Made by a program: the position numbers and the translations under genes. Source: Ancistrus triradiatus (lineage: Eukaryota; Chordata; Actinopteri; Siluriformes; Loricariidae). Taken from it: 64,000 nt of DNA. Under the pieces are notes generated by a model. It had not been told where the DNA came from. It did not search any database and saw only the letters and a list, made by a program, of their open reading frames with translations. This document shows positions 45,301-57,879 of the stretch, piece by piece (the first letter of the stretch is position 1; each line of letters starts with the position of its first letter). The stretch is from the NCBI GenBank assembly GCA_025084515.1, contig JAJAGP010000759.1, forward strand, positions 1 to 64,000, given 5' to 3'.

Positions 45301-48300
45301 CAGTTCCTCCCACATTCCAAAGGACAAGCGTTAGGTCAGCTGGTGTCTCTAAATTGTCTCCGTGTAGCCTGTGTTGTACTGGCACCCTGTCTAGGGTTGG
45401 TGGTGGTATGAAAATGAGCGAGAGATGATGTGTCTTCCTTTGTCTCCCAGACCTAATCCCAGTGATATCGAACCACTTTATGAATCCGGACACCATCTTT
45501 GCCAACAACGAGATGAGCTTGCAGGACATCGAGATCTATGGCTTTGACTATGACTACACTTTGGCGTTTTACTCCAGCCATCTCCACACCCTGATCTTCA
45601 ACATCGCTCTGGATATACTCATCCAGCAGCACAGGGTCAGTACACAGAGGGCTTCATGTTGTATGTGTTAAACTGCCTGTTATTACAATCTTAATACTAA
45701 TGTAATAAATGGACGGACGTTACGTGAGTAATATTTGACCCTTTTTGTCTTTGCTCCAGTACCCAGAGGGACTGAAGGACTACAACTACATCCCTGATTT
45801 TGTGGTTCGAGGGCTGCATTATGATGTTCAGAAGGTGCGTCATTGTTCACGTAGCGTTGGGTGTTTTGTTTAGACTAGTCTTTGATCTGGCCTGATCATG
45901 TGCGACGTGTGTGTTGTGTTTTTCAGGCATTACTGATGAAGATCGATGCTTTTCATTACATCCAGCTGGGAACAGTGTACAGGTGTAAACAGACTCGTAT
46001 ATATATCTTTGTACATCATTTATTTTACAGATGTAACTTGTTACGTAGCAGAACAGGCCACATACACACACACACTCTCTCACTCAAACTGGGACAAGTT
46101 AGAGTGAGATGTGGGAGGAAACTGGAGTACCTGGGGAAAATCCCACACAGGTAGAACATGGATAACACTGTCGCCTGACAGCCCCAGAAACCCAGACTGG
46201 ATATGAATAAACTTGTTACATGTACTCTGGTGACGCAGAGGTCTAATAAGCTAGCCCACCACTGCGGTATGAGTCCCAGCAGTGCCTTGCAGATGGTTCG
46301 GGTGGCACATGTACACACAGTCGCACAAACTGCAGATGTCTTTTGGGACCACGGCTTTAGCTGGGTACTATTTAAGGGTATTGTTGTCTAATGTCGTGTG
46401 TGTGTGTGTGTGTGTGCTGCTATAGAGGTCTTCATCCTGTACCAGACAAAGAAGTTATTGCAATGTATGAAGGATCCCATGTACCCCTGGAGATCATGAG
46501 TGACTTTTATGGCAAGGTGACTGATTTATATAGACTTTCTTTTTCTGATGTTAATAACAATTTACCCCAAAACTAATATTTGCTTTTGGGCTTTAATACT
46601 GAGCTGTACGTCTAGGAGCAGTTTAGAGTAGTAATGCACCGAAATAAAATTTATGTCATGCTATCAACCGCCACTGCTCCACATCTGGACTCCATTCCAC
46701 CTGTGAAACATGGTGGTGGTAGTATCATGGTTTGGGCCCGTTTTGCTGCATCTGGGCCAGGACGGCTTGCCATCATTGATGGAACAGTGAATTCTGAATT
46801 ATATCAGAGAATTCTAAAGGAAAATGTCAGGACATCTGTCCATGAACTGAATCTCAAGAGAAGGTGGGTCATGCAGCAAGACAACGACTCTAAGCACACA
46901 AGCTGTTCTACCAAAGAATGGTTAAAGAAGAAGAATAAAGTTCATGTTTTGGAATGGCCAAGTCAAAGTCCTGACCTTAATCCAATCGAAATGTTGTTGA
47001 AGGACCTGAAGCGAGCAGTTTAATGTGAGGAAACCCACAACCAACATCCCAGAGCTGAAGCTGTTCTGTACGGAGGAATGGGCTAAAATTCCTCCAAGCC
47101 GGTGTGCAGGGACTGGACAACAGTTACAGGAAACGTTTAGCTGCAGTTATTGCTGCACAGGGGGGTCACACCAGATACTGAAAGCAAAGGTTCACATACT
47201 TTTGCTATTCACTAATATGTAATATTGGATCATTTTCCTCAATAAATAATGAGCAAGGATTATATTTTTGTTTTATTTGTTTTTAACTGGGTTCTCTTTA
47301 TCTACTTTTAGGACTTGTGTGAAAATCAGATGTCCTGACATTTTCCTTTAGAATTCTCTGATATAACTCAGAATCCATTGTTCCATCAATGATGGCAAGC
47401 CGTCCTGGCCCAGATGCAGCAAAACAGGCCTAAACCACCATGTTTAATACTACACGACACCACCATGTTCACAGATGGGATAAGGTTCTTATGCTGGAAT
47501 GCAGTGTTTTCCTTTCTCCAAACATAACGCTTTTCTTTTAAACCAAAAAGTTCTATTTTGGTCTCATCCGTCCACAAAACATTCCTTCAATAGCCTTCTG
47601 GCTTGTCCACATGATCTTTAGCAAAAACTGCTGACGAGCTGCAATGTTCTTTTTGGAGAGCAGTGGCTTTCTCCTTGCAGCCCTGCCATGCACACCCATT
47701 GTTGTTCAGTGTTCTTCTGATGGTGGACTCATGAACATTAACATTAGCCAATGTGAGAGAGGTCTTCAGTTGCTTACAAGTTACCCTGGGGTCCTTTGTG
47801 ACCTCGCCAACCTATTACACACCTTGCTCTTGGAGTGATCTTTGTTGGCCGACCACTCCTGGGGAGGGTAACAATGGTCTTGAATTTCCCCCATTTGTAC
47901 ACAATCTGTCTGACTGTGGATTGGTGGAGTCCAAACTCTTTAGAGATGGTTTTGTAACCTTTTCCAGCTTGATGAGCATCAACAACTCTTTTTCTGAGGT
48001 TCTCAGAAATCTCCTTTGTTCGTACCATGATACACTTCCACAAACATGTTGTGAAGAGCAGACTTTGATAGATCCCTGTTCTTTAAAAAAAACAGGGTGA
48101 CCACTCACATCTGATTATCATCCCATTGATTGAAAACACCTGACTCTAATTTCACCTTTAAATTAACTGCTAATCCTAGAGGTTCACATACTTTTGCCAC
48201 TCACTAATATGTAATATTTGATCATTTTCTTCAATAAATAAATGACCAAGTATAATATTTTTTTCTCATTTGTTTAACTGGGTTCTCTTTATCTACTTTT

Positions 48301-51300
48301 TGTACTTGTATGAAAATCTGATGATGTTTTAGGTCATTTTTATACAGACATATAGAAAATTCTAAAGGGTTCACAAACTTTCAAGCACCACTGTACATTA
48401 TATCAGTGGTTAGGCAGGGGTTCTTAATAACTGTACAAAATCCTGCACTGCATATTGAGAACCACTGTTCAAAGTTTATTCTTTTTCTCATTTTCCAGAG
48501 TTCCCATGGGCACACTATGAAACAGTTCATGGATATTTTCTCCTTGCCTGAGATGACGCTGCTCTCGTGTGTCAACGATTACTTCATGAAGCACAACATT
48601 GATTATGAGCCTGTGCATCTCTACAAAGATGTCAAGGTCAGTCTAGAGTGTTAGTAATATGCGCAATAGTGAAAACTGACATTAGTTCACCACCCGTGTG
48701 AGCTAACAAAAAGATAAGCAAGAAAGCGCAGTCACTGTGAACACACTGTAGCCTTGAATGTTGCTGTTTTCTGTCATCGAAAGCAGTGACCTAATTTTAG
48801 ATTGACATTTCTGGCAGCACCATTTGTGCCTATTGGGGGTGAGAGGTGATACCCCAGTGAAGATTGATGACTGACCAGCTCTTCAGCTTTAGGATAAATC
48901 GTGCCTTGTCCAAGATGGACCTTCTTGCTGCAACTCATGCTGTATATATATGTATATATATGGGTATCACATCTTTCTTTTTTGGTTGGCTGTTATCACT
49001 AACCTTCTTAGGTCCCATGGTGACTTATTTGTAAAAAAAGAAATATAGGTAAACATTTACAAAACATGAGAATGTTTACAGTGGATTTTAGCGGAGATCT
49101 GCACTGAGCAAGAGCTAGTGTGAGACTGTTTCGGCTGGGCATACAAGTCGGGCATCTCGACTCATACAAGTTCTAGCAAGTGCGAAGAGTGCTGAAGAAA
49201 TGGCGAGTGCCGAGACAATTTTTCCTTTTCAAAATCTGTTGAGAACCAAATTAGACTAGGTGCGAAGCAGTCAAGTGCTGAGGTACTGAGGTAAAGATCA
49301 TTTTTTTCCAGAGTGTCTATTTGTACAAGTGGAAAGAGCACTAACCCCGCCTAGTAATTAGTAATTACCACTTAGTAATTATAGTTATAGTTAGTGTAAG
49401 TACCATGGTATTGCTTTTTTTGTACTTAGTGAAGTTACTATGTACACTTAGTGCAAATATCATCTATAAATGTAGGTCTATTTACACTTAGTATAAATAT
49501 CCTTGCTTTTCCTGGTCAGGCTTGCAGGGGGGTGACATAACACAGACATAAGATAGCCTTGGACAGAATATATATACACTGACTGGCCAAAAAAAAGGTC
49601 ACCCAGTCTCCCATCGGATAACTACAGCATTGGTGATTATGTTTCAGCTGCCAACATTATTTAACCATAACTGATGCAGTGAGTAACTTCTGATTTGTTA
49701 CCAAAGACACATCCTGTGATCATGGAAAAGATGTTAATCTGTTTGAGAAGGGTCAAATTATCATCATGCATTAAGCAGAAAAAACATGTAAGGAGATTGC
49801 TAAAACTACTAAAATCGGGTTAAGAACTGTCCAACGCAGTATTAAAAAGTGGAAGGAAAGTGGGGAAACATCATCTTTGAGTGGACAGAAAAAAAATCTT
49901 GAATGATCGTGATCGGCGATCACTTAAACGTTTGGCAAAATCTAATTGTAGAAAAACAACAGTAGAACTCAGGGATATGTTTAATAGTGAAAGTAAGAGC
50001 ATTTCCACACACAATGCGAAGGGAACTCAAGGGATTGGGACTTAACAGCTGTGTAGCCTTAAGAAAACCACTTGCTAGTGAGGATAACCAGCAAAAACAG
50101 CTTCAGCTTGTTAGGAAGCATAAAGATTGGACTCTGGAGCAATGGAAGAAGGTCATGTGATCTGATGAGTCCAGATTTAGCTTGTTCCAGAGTGATGGGC
50201 GCATCAGGGTAAGAAGAGAGGCGACTGAAGTGATGCTCCCATCATGCCTAGTGCCTGCAGTACAAGTCTGTGGGGGCAGGGCTATGATCTGGGGTTGCTG
50301 CAGTTGGTCAGGTCTGGGTTCAGCAACGTTTTGTGCCCAAAGAATGAGGTCAGCTGATTACCTGAATATACTGAACCACCAGGTTATTCCATCAATGGAT
50401 TTTTTCTTCCCTTATGGCACGGGCATATGCCAAGATGACAATGCCAGGATTCATCAGGCTCAAAGTGTGAAAGAGTTGTTCAGGGAGACATCATTTTCAC
50501 ACATGGAATAGCCACCACAGAGTCCAGACTTGAACCCCATTGAGAATGTTTGGGATGTGCTGGGGAGGACTTTGTGCAGTGATCCAAATCTCCCATCATC
50601 AATACAAGATCTATATATATATATATATAATCAGAGCTCCACTAATACTAATAAAGTTTGGTGAAACACAGTATGTATTTCTGTCTGTAATTTTCTCAGG
50701 GGAGGAGAGAGAAAAGCACAGACTTGGCGATCCCATGGAAATACATTCACATAGTACCACGTGTTAAAGAGGAAATGACCTCAGAACCCCATGTAATTTG
50801 AATCCCATTGGAATAGAACTTTAAACCACCAGCTTCACTCGCATTCACCCATTTAGACAGCAAACAAGCAGAAACAAAGACTTCAACTTGGCACACTCCG
50901 AAAGCATGTGTGTGGCATTTAAATGGTATCTGTAATGGAGACGGCCAAAAAACAGAAAAACATTTACGAGCGCTACACTGAGCACTTTTTGGCGAGCACT
51001 GAGCAGTCTGAATTGTGATTGACATGCAGGCATCTGCACTGAGTGCCTCCCAGCAGGACAGGGCTGGCTCTGGAGCAAGTCTGAAAAACATATTTTTTTT
51101 AACACAGCTTATTTTAATGGTAATAAAAAATGAGCAATTAATAAACAATGAACAAACTGATCTACAGCAAAACGGCCAGCCTTGTGGAATCATTTCACAA
51201 TATTTACATTGGACAAGCTTTAAGCATTGTTCTGGCGAGGTTAATACATGGCATTCAAAGAACGCAAACAAAATGTTTTTATGGGTTCAAAATTTTAGTT

Positions 51301-54300
51301 TTTGCCAAAATTTGAGATCAGAAATAACATGATGGCCTTATGTTTATCCCAACACTGTGGGATTGGGGTTGCTCTCCGTCAAAGATCTTCTGCTAACGTC
51401 TAGAAAATATTAGGTAGATGTTTTTTTTAATGTTATGGCTGATCAGTGCACATCATGAACGTTTGGCAGTAATTTCAAAACATGAACTGCTTTGCACGAC
51501 AGCAGGTCCTGATAAGGAATGTGTGTCAATGCAGCAGGTATGGTTGCCCTAACAGATTTTTGCTCTTAGAACTCTCACTTTGACTGAGGTGCATTAATGA
51601 GAGGGCACACAAGAGGGATTGGCAGAGCTGCTGTCCATGTGATGCAGAACACTGGTCCTTTGTTCAAATTTTTAATATTTTGTGCCTGGTTCTTTTCTCT
51701 CTGCTTTCAGGAGGCCATAAGGGACGTCCACGTAAAAGGAATCATGTATCGAGCTGTGGAAGCAGATATTGGTAATGTTCATATGTTTTCTCTTTGTTAA
51801 GCACAATGGAAAGTGAGTATACAAAATACGTGGTGCTCGTGAGGCGAAAAATGACAAATTATGGGGAAACTATATGATCAGAAGTACACTAGATAGACAA
51901 AAGCTTGTGAACACCCCAAAATTACACCCAAACCATGGCTGTTAGTGGGAGTTTAACCCCACCTTTGCTGCTCTAACAGCCTTTGTTCTTCTAAAATAGA
52001 TTTCCGCTAGATTTTGGAACATGACTGTGAGGTTGGCTTCTGATGTTAGACAGTAAGCCCTGGCTCATTTTTGGCATCCCAGTGCATTTTCAAGGTGTCT
52101 GATGGAGTTGATGTTAAGGTTCTTTGCAAGCCAGCCAAGTTCTCGGTCAAAGTTGGCAAACCAAGTCTCTATGGACTTTGTTTAAAGACAGCAGTGCACA
52201 CAGCTGATGAACTGACTTGTTGGCACCTATAAATGTGTCATATTGAGAGTACTGGGAAATTCAGTACAACCCATTCTACTGCCACTGTTTGTCTATGGAG
52301 AATCCAGAAATGCATTCTTTATATTATGAATACGTTACACGTGAGTGTTACTGAAAGAGCAGAGCTCAAAAATGAGAAGGGGTATCACTTGAAGAGGTAG
52401 GTTCCACCGCATTTAACTGGACTAGCCAAGTGTGAGTTCTGAGGTGGTCAAGAGCCGATGGACCACTGTACCACTGGGTTTTATGGAGTAACATAGAAGC
52501 AAACAGTGGGTAATGGGATTACTTTTCCATGAGGCAATGAATAAAGTACTCCCTCATTACATTTTGAAAGAACTATGGAGATTGCATGGCTATGTGATTG
52601 ATTTTATAGGTGCTATAGTATAGAGTACACTTGTAAGAAGATGCAAATCCTGTGACTTTAGTAAACACTAGGGCTGTGCTAAAAAATCGATACAGTAATA
52701 TATCACGATATTTAGTTTTAGCAAAGAAAAAAAAACACATTTTAAATGGGGGACAAACTACAATCTCCACTCCTGTTGATGTCACAGTACAGTGTTTTGT
52801 CCGCTGAATTATCAATGTGATGTGATGTACAGTGGTCAAACAAGTGGGCAAAAAAGTATTTATTCTCCCATAGTTGATTTATTCACACCAACCTGCTTGC
52901 CTATTGTAGATTCACTCTTCCCAGCCTGCTGCAGGTCTACAGTTTTCTTCCTGGTGTCCTTCGACAGCTCTTTGATCTTGGCCACGGTTGATTTTGGTGT
53001 CTGACTGTTTGAGGCTGTGGACAGGTGTCTTTTATACAGATAACGAGGTCAAACAGGTGCCAATAATACAGGTAAAGAGTGGAGGACAGAAGAGCTTCTT
53101 AAAGAAGAAGTTACAGGTCTGTGAGAGCCAGAAATCTTGCTTGTTTGTGGGTGACCAAATACTTATTTTCCACCATGATTTACAATTAAATTCTTTAAAA
53201 ATCCTACAATGTGATTTCCTGGATTTTTTTCTCATTTTGTCTCTCATAGTTGAAGTGTAGCAATGATGAAAATTACAGACCTCTCTCATCTTTCTAAGTA
53301 GGAGAACGTGCACACTCAGTGGATGACTAAATACTTTTTTGCCCCACTCTATATTGTGTACATATATAACATTATGGATCATATCACTGTCATTTGTGCT
53401 TGTTTCTTAGGGAAGTATATCTGTTACGGTGAACAAACCCACGCTGTTCTAAAAAAACTTTCGGCAATTGGGAAGAAAATGTTTCTAATCACCAACAGCC
53501 CTCTGGATTTTGTGTAAGTACAGACTGGGTTTGCATTTGTACATAGAGAGACAGTATTTGAACACTCTGCTTATCTGTCTTCTCCATTAACCAGACCCAT
53601 GCTTTGTGTTTGTGTATGTGGCTCTTTAGAGATCGAGGAATGAACTACATTGTCGGGAAAGACTGGCGGGATCTGTTCGATGTCGTCATAGTGCAGGCTG
53701 ACAAGCCGGGCTTCTTTAATGACCGTAGAAAGTGAGTTCCAGGAAGTGCTGTGAGTTGTAGAGCAGTGGAGAAATAGATCTGTATGAATGACTGTAACAA
53801 GAAGCCTCAGGCTGTTTCTGTTCCACACAGTAACTGTGTTTCGTACATGACCTGTGTTTGATCCTAAAGGCCTTTCAGACGGGTTACTGATAAAGGAGTG
53901 CTGCTATGGGACCGAATTCACCACCTGGAGAAGGGGCAGATTTATAAGCAGGTGCTGGATAACCAGAGGGCTGAACCATTTCCTTACTGGAGTGTTCTGA
54001 TGTTGCATTCCTGCATCTTGCATATCCCGACTTACTGTGTGAATTAATCTGTTTCCAGGGAAACTTGTACGAGTTCTTGAGACTGACTGGCTGGAGGGGA
54101 TCAAAGGTTTTATACTTTGGAGACCACATCTACAGTGACCTGGCTGTAAGCAACGTACCCACCCACATATAAATCTAGTTCTAAAAACCCTAGGCTTGCT
54201 CAGTTTGGTATTGGCTTAGATAATAGAAAATAATAGAAAATTGTAAAGCTTGACTTGAAGAACAACTGACACCATTCTGCTGTAATTTGGTGAACTTATG

Positions 54301-57300
54301 TCATATGTAACCCAACTATCCAAACGGCAAGATATCTCATTTTGTGCTGTGTGTGTATTATTGTAGTGTGGTGGATGTAGATGGGGTTCTGAATGACGTC
54401 TTGTTTCTACCGACGTCTTACACTTCCTTCCTATCAGTGATTAACCAAAACGTTTTGGTTCAGTGGTTAATTCTAAGCTAAACTACTAGAAGAATTATGT
54501 TGGTATTATCTACACACATGCAAGTTTGTCTTTCTGTCATTGTGGGGACTTTTGACATAATACTAGTGTAGATAATTAATTCTAGTTCCCAACCTTTTCT
54601 TTCTTGGAGCCTCCTACGAGTATCTAAGAAAAGCTGTGCCTCCCCAGCCCACACACACAGACCAAAAGAATAAAGTGATTCATTGCAAATCTTTTTTGGC
54701 AAAAATGAACTTAAATTATAGCTTTTTCGCTTTTCTCTTGGGTCACTCTTATACCTTTTTTCATTTTCGCTCCTTTTCTCTTTTCAAGAAAGCTACATAC
54801 AGTATTAGCTGAACATTTTTGAACATCCGAACAGAGTACAGCTTTACATAAACATCCTTCCAAAAGAATTACTCTGATTCATGCTGTGTAATAAGTGGCT
54901 ACTCTTTTTGAGGGAAAGTATCTTTTTAAGTTCATTTATATACAGATTATTTTAATTTGATTTAAAATGTGTAGATTGTATTTGGACAAACTTAAGTGTA
55001 GCTCAGATCAGACAAAGCCTCACACCTGTTATGTCGGATCCCAAGTTGGGAACCATGGAACTAGATTCGTCCGGTTTGCTCTGTAATTGAATGAGACAAG
55101 GGGCAGAATTAAACTTGTACAATGTATGAACAAAAATCCAATGAGAGAAAATAAGAATGACTCACACGTCCTTGATTTTAGGATCTGACCCTGAAGCATG
55201 GCTGGAGGACAGGGGCTATCATCCCTGAGCTGCGTAAGGAGATCAAGATCATGAACACAGAGGAATATATGCACACCATGATGTGGCTGCAGAGTCTGAC
55301 CAACCTGCTGGAGCAAATGCAGGTGGGACCAAGTATAGTGAAACCTCATTATCAGAATGTACAGTGGTGCTTGAAAGCTTGTGAACCCTTCATAAAACTC
55401 TTTATATGATATCAGCTTAATATAGTGCAGGCTGAGGTGCCCTCTCTCGGTCTGCCATTACAGTGTGTGTTGCGCCTACAGGAACAAAGTTACCTATACG
55501 GAGAACATGTGAGGTGGGTCCAACATGGATTGGACTTGTTTGTCTGGCCCATCCCCCAGATGCTGGATCGGACTGAGATCTGGGGAGTTTGGAGGCCAAG
55601 TCAACACTCTGAACTCAAAAGCTAAAACAGAACTTGGTTCACGATTGATTAATGTGATTCAATTAATACATTTATTTTAATGTTTACATTTTCTCCACCA
55701 CATTACATTTACAGCATTTAGAAGACGCCCTTATCCAGAGCGACTTACAATTGGTACAATCATACAATTGTGTGTTAAGGGCCTTGCTCCAGGACCCAAC
55801 AGTGGCAGCTTGGCACAGGTTGGACTTGAACCCTGGACCTTCTGGTCCATAGTCCAGTACCTTAACCGCTAGGCCACTACAATCCCATTCTCCAAATTTG
55901 TACGTTACCGCAATTCTGAAATTATTTTTATGTTCAGCTTGACAACGTCATGTCATAATCTCCCATTTTTTTCAGGCAGCAAAACATTTGAATAAATTCC
56001 AGTGTCATTATTTGCTGGGTCAGTACTGGAGCGTGGTACGGCTCATTAAAACTATAACAACTGGAAAATCACTGTCAGAATCACAGTTCTGGCACACCTA
56101 CATTGCCTGCCATGGGGTACACTCTTCATGAGCCCACTGTTTGTATGTCACACGCTGTTAAAGAATGTTTCCATGCAAACAAAGCACAGGCTCTCATCTT
56201 CATGGTATTTTTGTGACATGTGACAACCTACCCCAGACTGCTAGGTTTTCTAATGTTTGGACTACCTGCAGGGCCCTCTGATGCTGGACAAGCTGACAGT
56301 GTGACAAAAGTTGCCCCAGTCTCTATAAAGCGTGAAGCCTGCTGTTATTCAGCTATGCTGAAGATGCTTGTGTGATTATGATCAAATGTATCCTTGTCTT
56401 CTCAAGATGTGGTTTACTGTGTCTGTGGCAGGTGCATAGAGACGCTGCCTCACAGGAAGTGATCCAGCAGTGGACCAGAGAGAGGGAGGACATGAGGTAA
56501 CAGCAGCTGTTAACTGTGCTTGCTTATTAATTCATTAACCAGCATAGAATCTGCTTAATTGTAAGCATACACCGAATTATCACTTTGTTAGAGGCACGTT
56601 GAACCTGCTTTGGCCTTCAGAACTGCAGTCAAGGCAAAGATTCCACATGGTGTTAAAATCATTCTGCAGGAATACTGACCCATGTGGACAGAGTAGCTTC
56701 TCAGAGTTGGCACAAATTAGATCGAGGCATTGACATGCTCTGAACAACTCATTTTACCTCATCCCAGAGATGCCCTTTAAGATTATGATCTAGAGGATAT
56801 GAACGCCAGGGAAGTAAGAAAAACTCGATCTCATGTTCCTGGAACCAATCCATGACCACGTGGCATGGTGCGTTGTCCTGCTGAAAGTGTCCATAGGGTA
56901 AACAGCTGCCTTAAAGGGATGAACTTGGTCAGCCATGATGCTTAAGTAAGCCCTACTTTCCAAACGTCCATCCACAGGACAGAAGAGTTCATCCATTTAT
57001 GCTGATTGAGCCAAATTATGACCCTCCCCCACCAGCATGGCAACAGAAATCTGGATTCATCTGACCAGGCAATTTTTGAGCTTTTTCGCCCAGACCTGCC
57101 TTTCTGTTCCCTTAGACCGCAATGGCTCTTGAATTGGTTGAGAGGCTCGAGTTGTGCATAGTTGTAGCACCAATGTTGTATTCGGCTGTATTCCTGTTCA
57201 AAAACTTTCATATTCATGCTGTGTTCTTACTGTGGCAGGTCCCAGGCCAAAAACATGTTCAACTCCCAGTTCGGGAGCCTCTTCCGCACCTATCACAACC

Positions 57301-57494
57301 CCACCTACTTCTCCCGCCGCCTCTCGCGCTTTGCCGACATCTACATGGCCTCCATCAGCTGCTTGCTGAACTACGACCTGCAGCACACGTTCTATCCGCG
57401 CCTCACGCCGCTACAGCACGAGGCCACCTTGTGGCCGGAGCAGAACAGCACGGGAAATGTGAGCAGACCCCTGCAGAGCCAACACCCCAACTAG
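42371..57494 (+). CDS. nt5dc3: 5'-nucleotidase domain-containing protein 3
   Basis: Fourteen exons: 42371-42617, 45451-45635, 45760-45834, 45927-45982, 46426-46516, 48499-48636, 51711-51771, 53411-53513, 53630-53731, 53870-53951, 54059-54145, 55182-55322, 56432-56496 and 57239-57494. All splice sites are GT/AG and phases are continuous, giving 562 residues (human about 548). HAD-superfamily cytosolic 5'-nucleotidase (NT5C2-like) fold. Motif I GFDYDYTLAFY has Asp115 and Asp117; motif II is LITNSPLDF (Thr312-Ser314); the final acid pair is in YFGDHIYSDLA (Asp402, Asp407). Catalytic residues are therefore intact, although the physiological substrate of this family member is not established. The N-terminus (MPALSLPLSRLVITGKG, then KKLLTRRK) is basic and lacks acids, compatible with a mitochondrial targeting sequence. 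The C-terminal exon (FGSLFRTYHNPTYFSRRLSR, then FADIYMAS) is typical of NT5DC2/3. Introns are loaded with transposons. Confidence 0.95.
43070..43860. mobile_element. Foldback-type DNA element
   Basis: Outer ends tacagtactgcgcacaagtc and tttttgcacagtagtgaa are imperfect inverted repeats. Inside, 43210-43325 (actgcagtgacactgacgca, cagacacagcagtgctgctg) and 43535-43645 (cagcactgctgtgtctgatc, gtcagtgtcagtgcagtgct) form about 110-base inverted arms. No transposase. Intron 1 of NT5DC3. Confidence 0.7.
43890..44110. mobile_element. hAT-like miniature element, degenerate
   Basis: It starts actagtggttgaccgatatg and ends ggcattaattggccatcact, weakly inverted. Similar to the piece near 2100-2155. Intron 1 of NT5DC3. 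Confidence 0.45.
44141..44335 (-). mobile_element. tRNA-derived SINE, copy 10
   Basis: tacattacatttacagcatt, gggatttgaaccctggacct, taggctaccacagtcc. Intron 1 of NT5DC3. Confidence 0.9.
44938..45425 (+). mobile_element. Internally deleted Tc1-like element plus unclassified repeat
   Basis: 44938-45215 has the intact left end CAGTGGTGCTTGAAAGTTTG after TA, then jumps directly to a mid-transposase piece (cattccagcataagaacctt). 45218-45425 is another interspersed repeat (cctgtgtggagtttgcatct). It ends 25 bases before exon 2 of NT5DC3. Confidence 0.7.
46394..46418. repeat. (GT)n microsatellite next to exon 5 of NT5DC3
   Basis: The gt tract ends about 8 bases before the exon 5 acceptor (tgctgctatag|AGG), overlapping the position where the polypyrimidine tract would be. 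Confidence 0.9.
46634..48393. mobile_element. Two Tc1-like half-elements in inverted arrangement
   Basis: 46634-47329 is the plus-strand C-terminal half (VKHGGGSIMVWARFAASG, MQQDNDSKHTSCSTKEW, SQSPDLNPIEMLLKDLKRAV) with right arm. 47330-48393 is the minus-strand N-terminal half (MVRTKEISENLRKRVVDAHQ, GLHQSTVRQIVYKWG) with an intact end ctttcaagcaccactg before TA. They share an inverted overlap of about 130 bases (46700-46835 against 47330-47480). Intron 5 of NT5DC3. Confidence 0.85.
48637..49576. other. Intron 6 of NT5DC3, first part
   Basis: Includes short tandem runs (tatatatgtatatatatggg near 48945; tagtaattacc near 49360). No exon or recognised element. Confidence 0.4.
49577..50610 (+). 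mobile_element. Tc1-like transposon, 3'-truncated
   Basis: Sister of 29041-30281: it starts cactgactggccaaaaaaaa, encodes VQVCGGRAMIWGCCSWSGLG at 50182-50511, and breaks at a (ta)n run at 50611. The frame is broken in several places. Intron 6 of NT5DC3. Confidence 0.85.
50612..51700. other. Intron 6 of NT5DC3, second part
   Basis: After a short (ta)n run there is no recognised element. The 174-residue open frame on the minus strand at 50747-51271 has no recognisable domain and no family resemblance. Confidence 0.4.
51890..52330 (-). mobile_element. Tc1-like fragment
   Basis: It begins gatagacaaaagcttgtgaa and shares tttgctgctctaacagcctt with 17363-17600. Non-coding. Intron 7 of NT5DC3. A short piece at 52670-52740 (tagggctgtgctaaaaaatc) looks like a hAT-type end. 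Confidence 0.5.
52829..53348 (-). mobile_element. Internally deleted Tc1-like element
   Basis: Both ends of the GGGGCAAAAAAGTATTTA family are present, but only the N-terminal part of the transposase remains, on the minus strand. It ends about 60 bases before exon 8 of NT5DC3. Confidence 0.75.
54146..55181. other. Intron 11 of NT5DC3
   Basis: 54185-54262 is a LINE 3'-tail remnant (ccctaggcttgctcagtttg, aaattgtaaagcttgacttg). The rest shows nothing recognised. Confidence 0.45.
55362..55410. mobile_element. Solo Tc1-like terminal repeat
   Basis: cagtggtgcttgaaagcttg followed by tgaacccttcataaaactct, without internal sequence. Intron 12 of NT5DC3. Confidence 0.65.
55701..55884 (-). mobile_element. 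tRNA-derived SINE, copy 11
   Basis: cattacatttacagcattta, ttggacttgaaccctggacc, taaccgctaggccactaca. Intron 12 of NT5DC3. Confidence 0.88.
55885..56431. other. Intron 12 of NT5DC3, remainder
   Basis: No recognised element or exon up to the acceptor tctgtggcag|GTG. Confidence 0.35.
56585..57215 (-). mobile_element. Tc1-like transposase remnant
   Basis: The minus strand encodes KIAWSDESRFLLPCWWGRV and the fragment AYLSIMADQVHPFKAAVYP, homologous to the remnant at 35657-35887. One end reads atcactttgttagaggcacg, like the TTTATTAGGTACACC ends. It fills most of intron 13 of NT5DC3. Confidence 0.7.
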
Positions 57495-57879
57495 GGGTAA
57501 AGCAGACGCGGCATGGTTAGGACATCACTAGCTGGACGTACTAAACCACAGCACCGCTGCTGTTACAGGGTTAGCAAGATGGTTAGCCTGTGGTCATACT
57601 GTTGACCGGTGAAGTGGCCAGGTTTTGCCACCGTAACAAATATGAACTTGATTTTTTGCATGTTTGTTTGAATAAGTGGTAGAGTCTTGCTAAGATAGGC
57701 ATCAGCCATACAGGTGTACATCCAGTGTACTACTAAAAGAAGTCGCCATCATCCATACGTAATTCACATAGCTATAAGTCTTTAGCTAAGTAGTTTGGTG
57801 CTTAGGTAATGCTCTATTGTAAAAAGAGCTATATACATAAAATTGACTTTAGTGCATAGAAGGAATGCAAAAATAATCT

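Noticed and set aside
50747..51271. 174-residue minus-strand open frame in an NT5DC3 intron
   Set aside because: It is among the longest frames but has no domain, no family resemblance and no splice or promoter support; probably chance.
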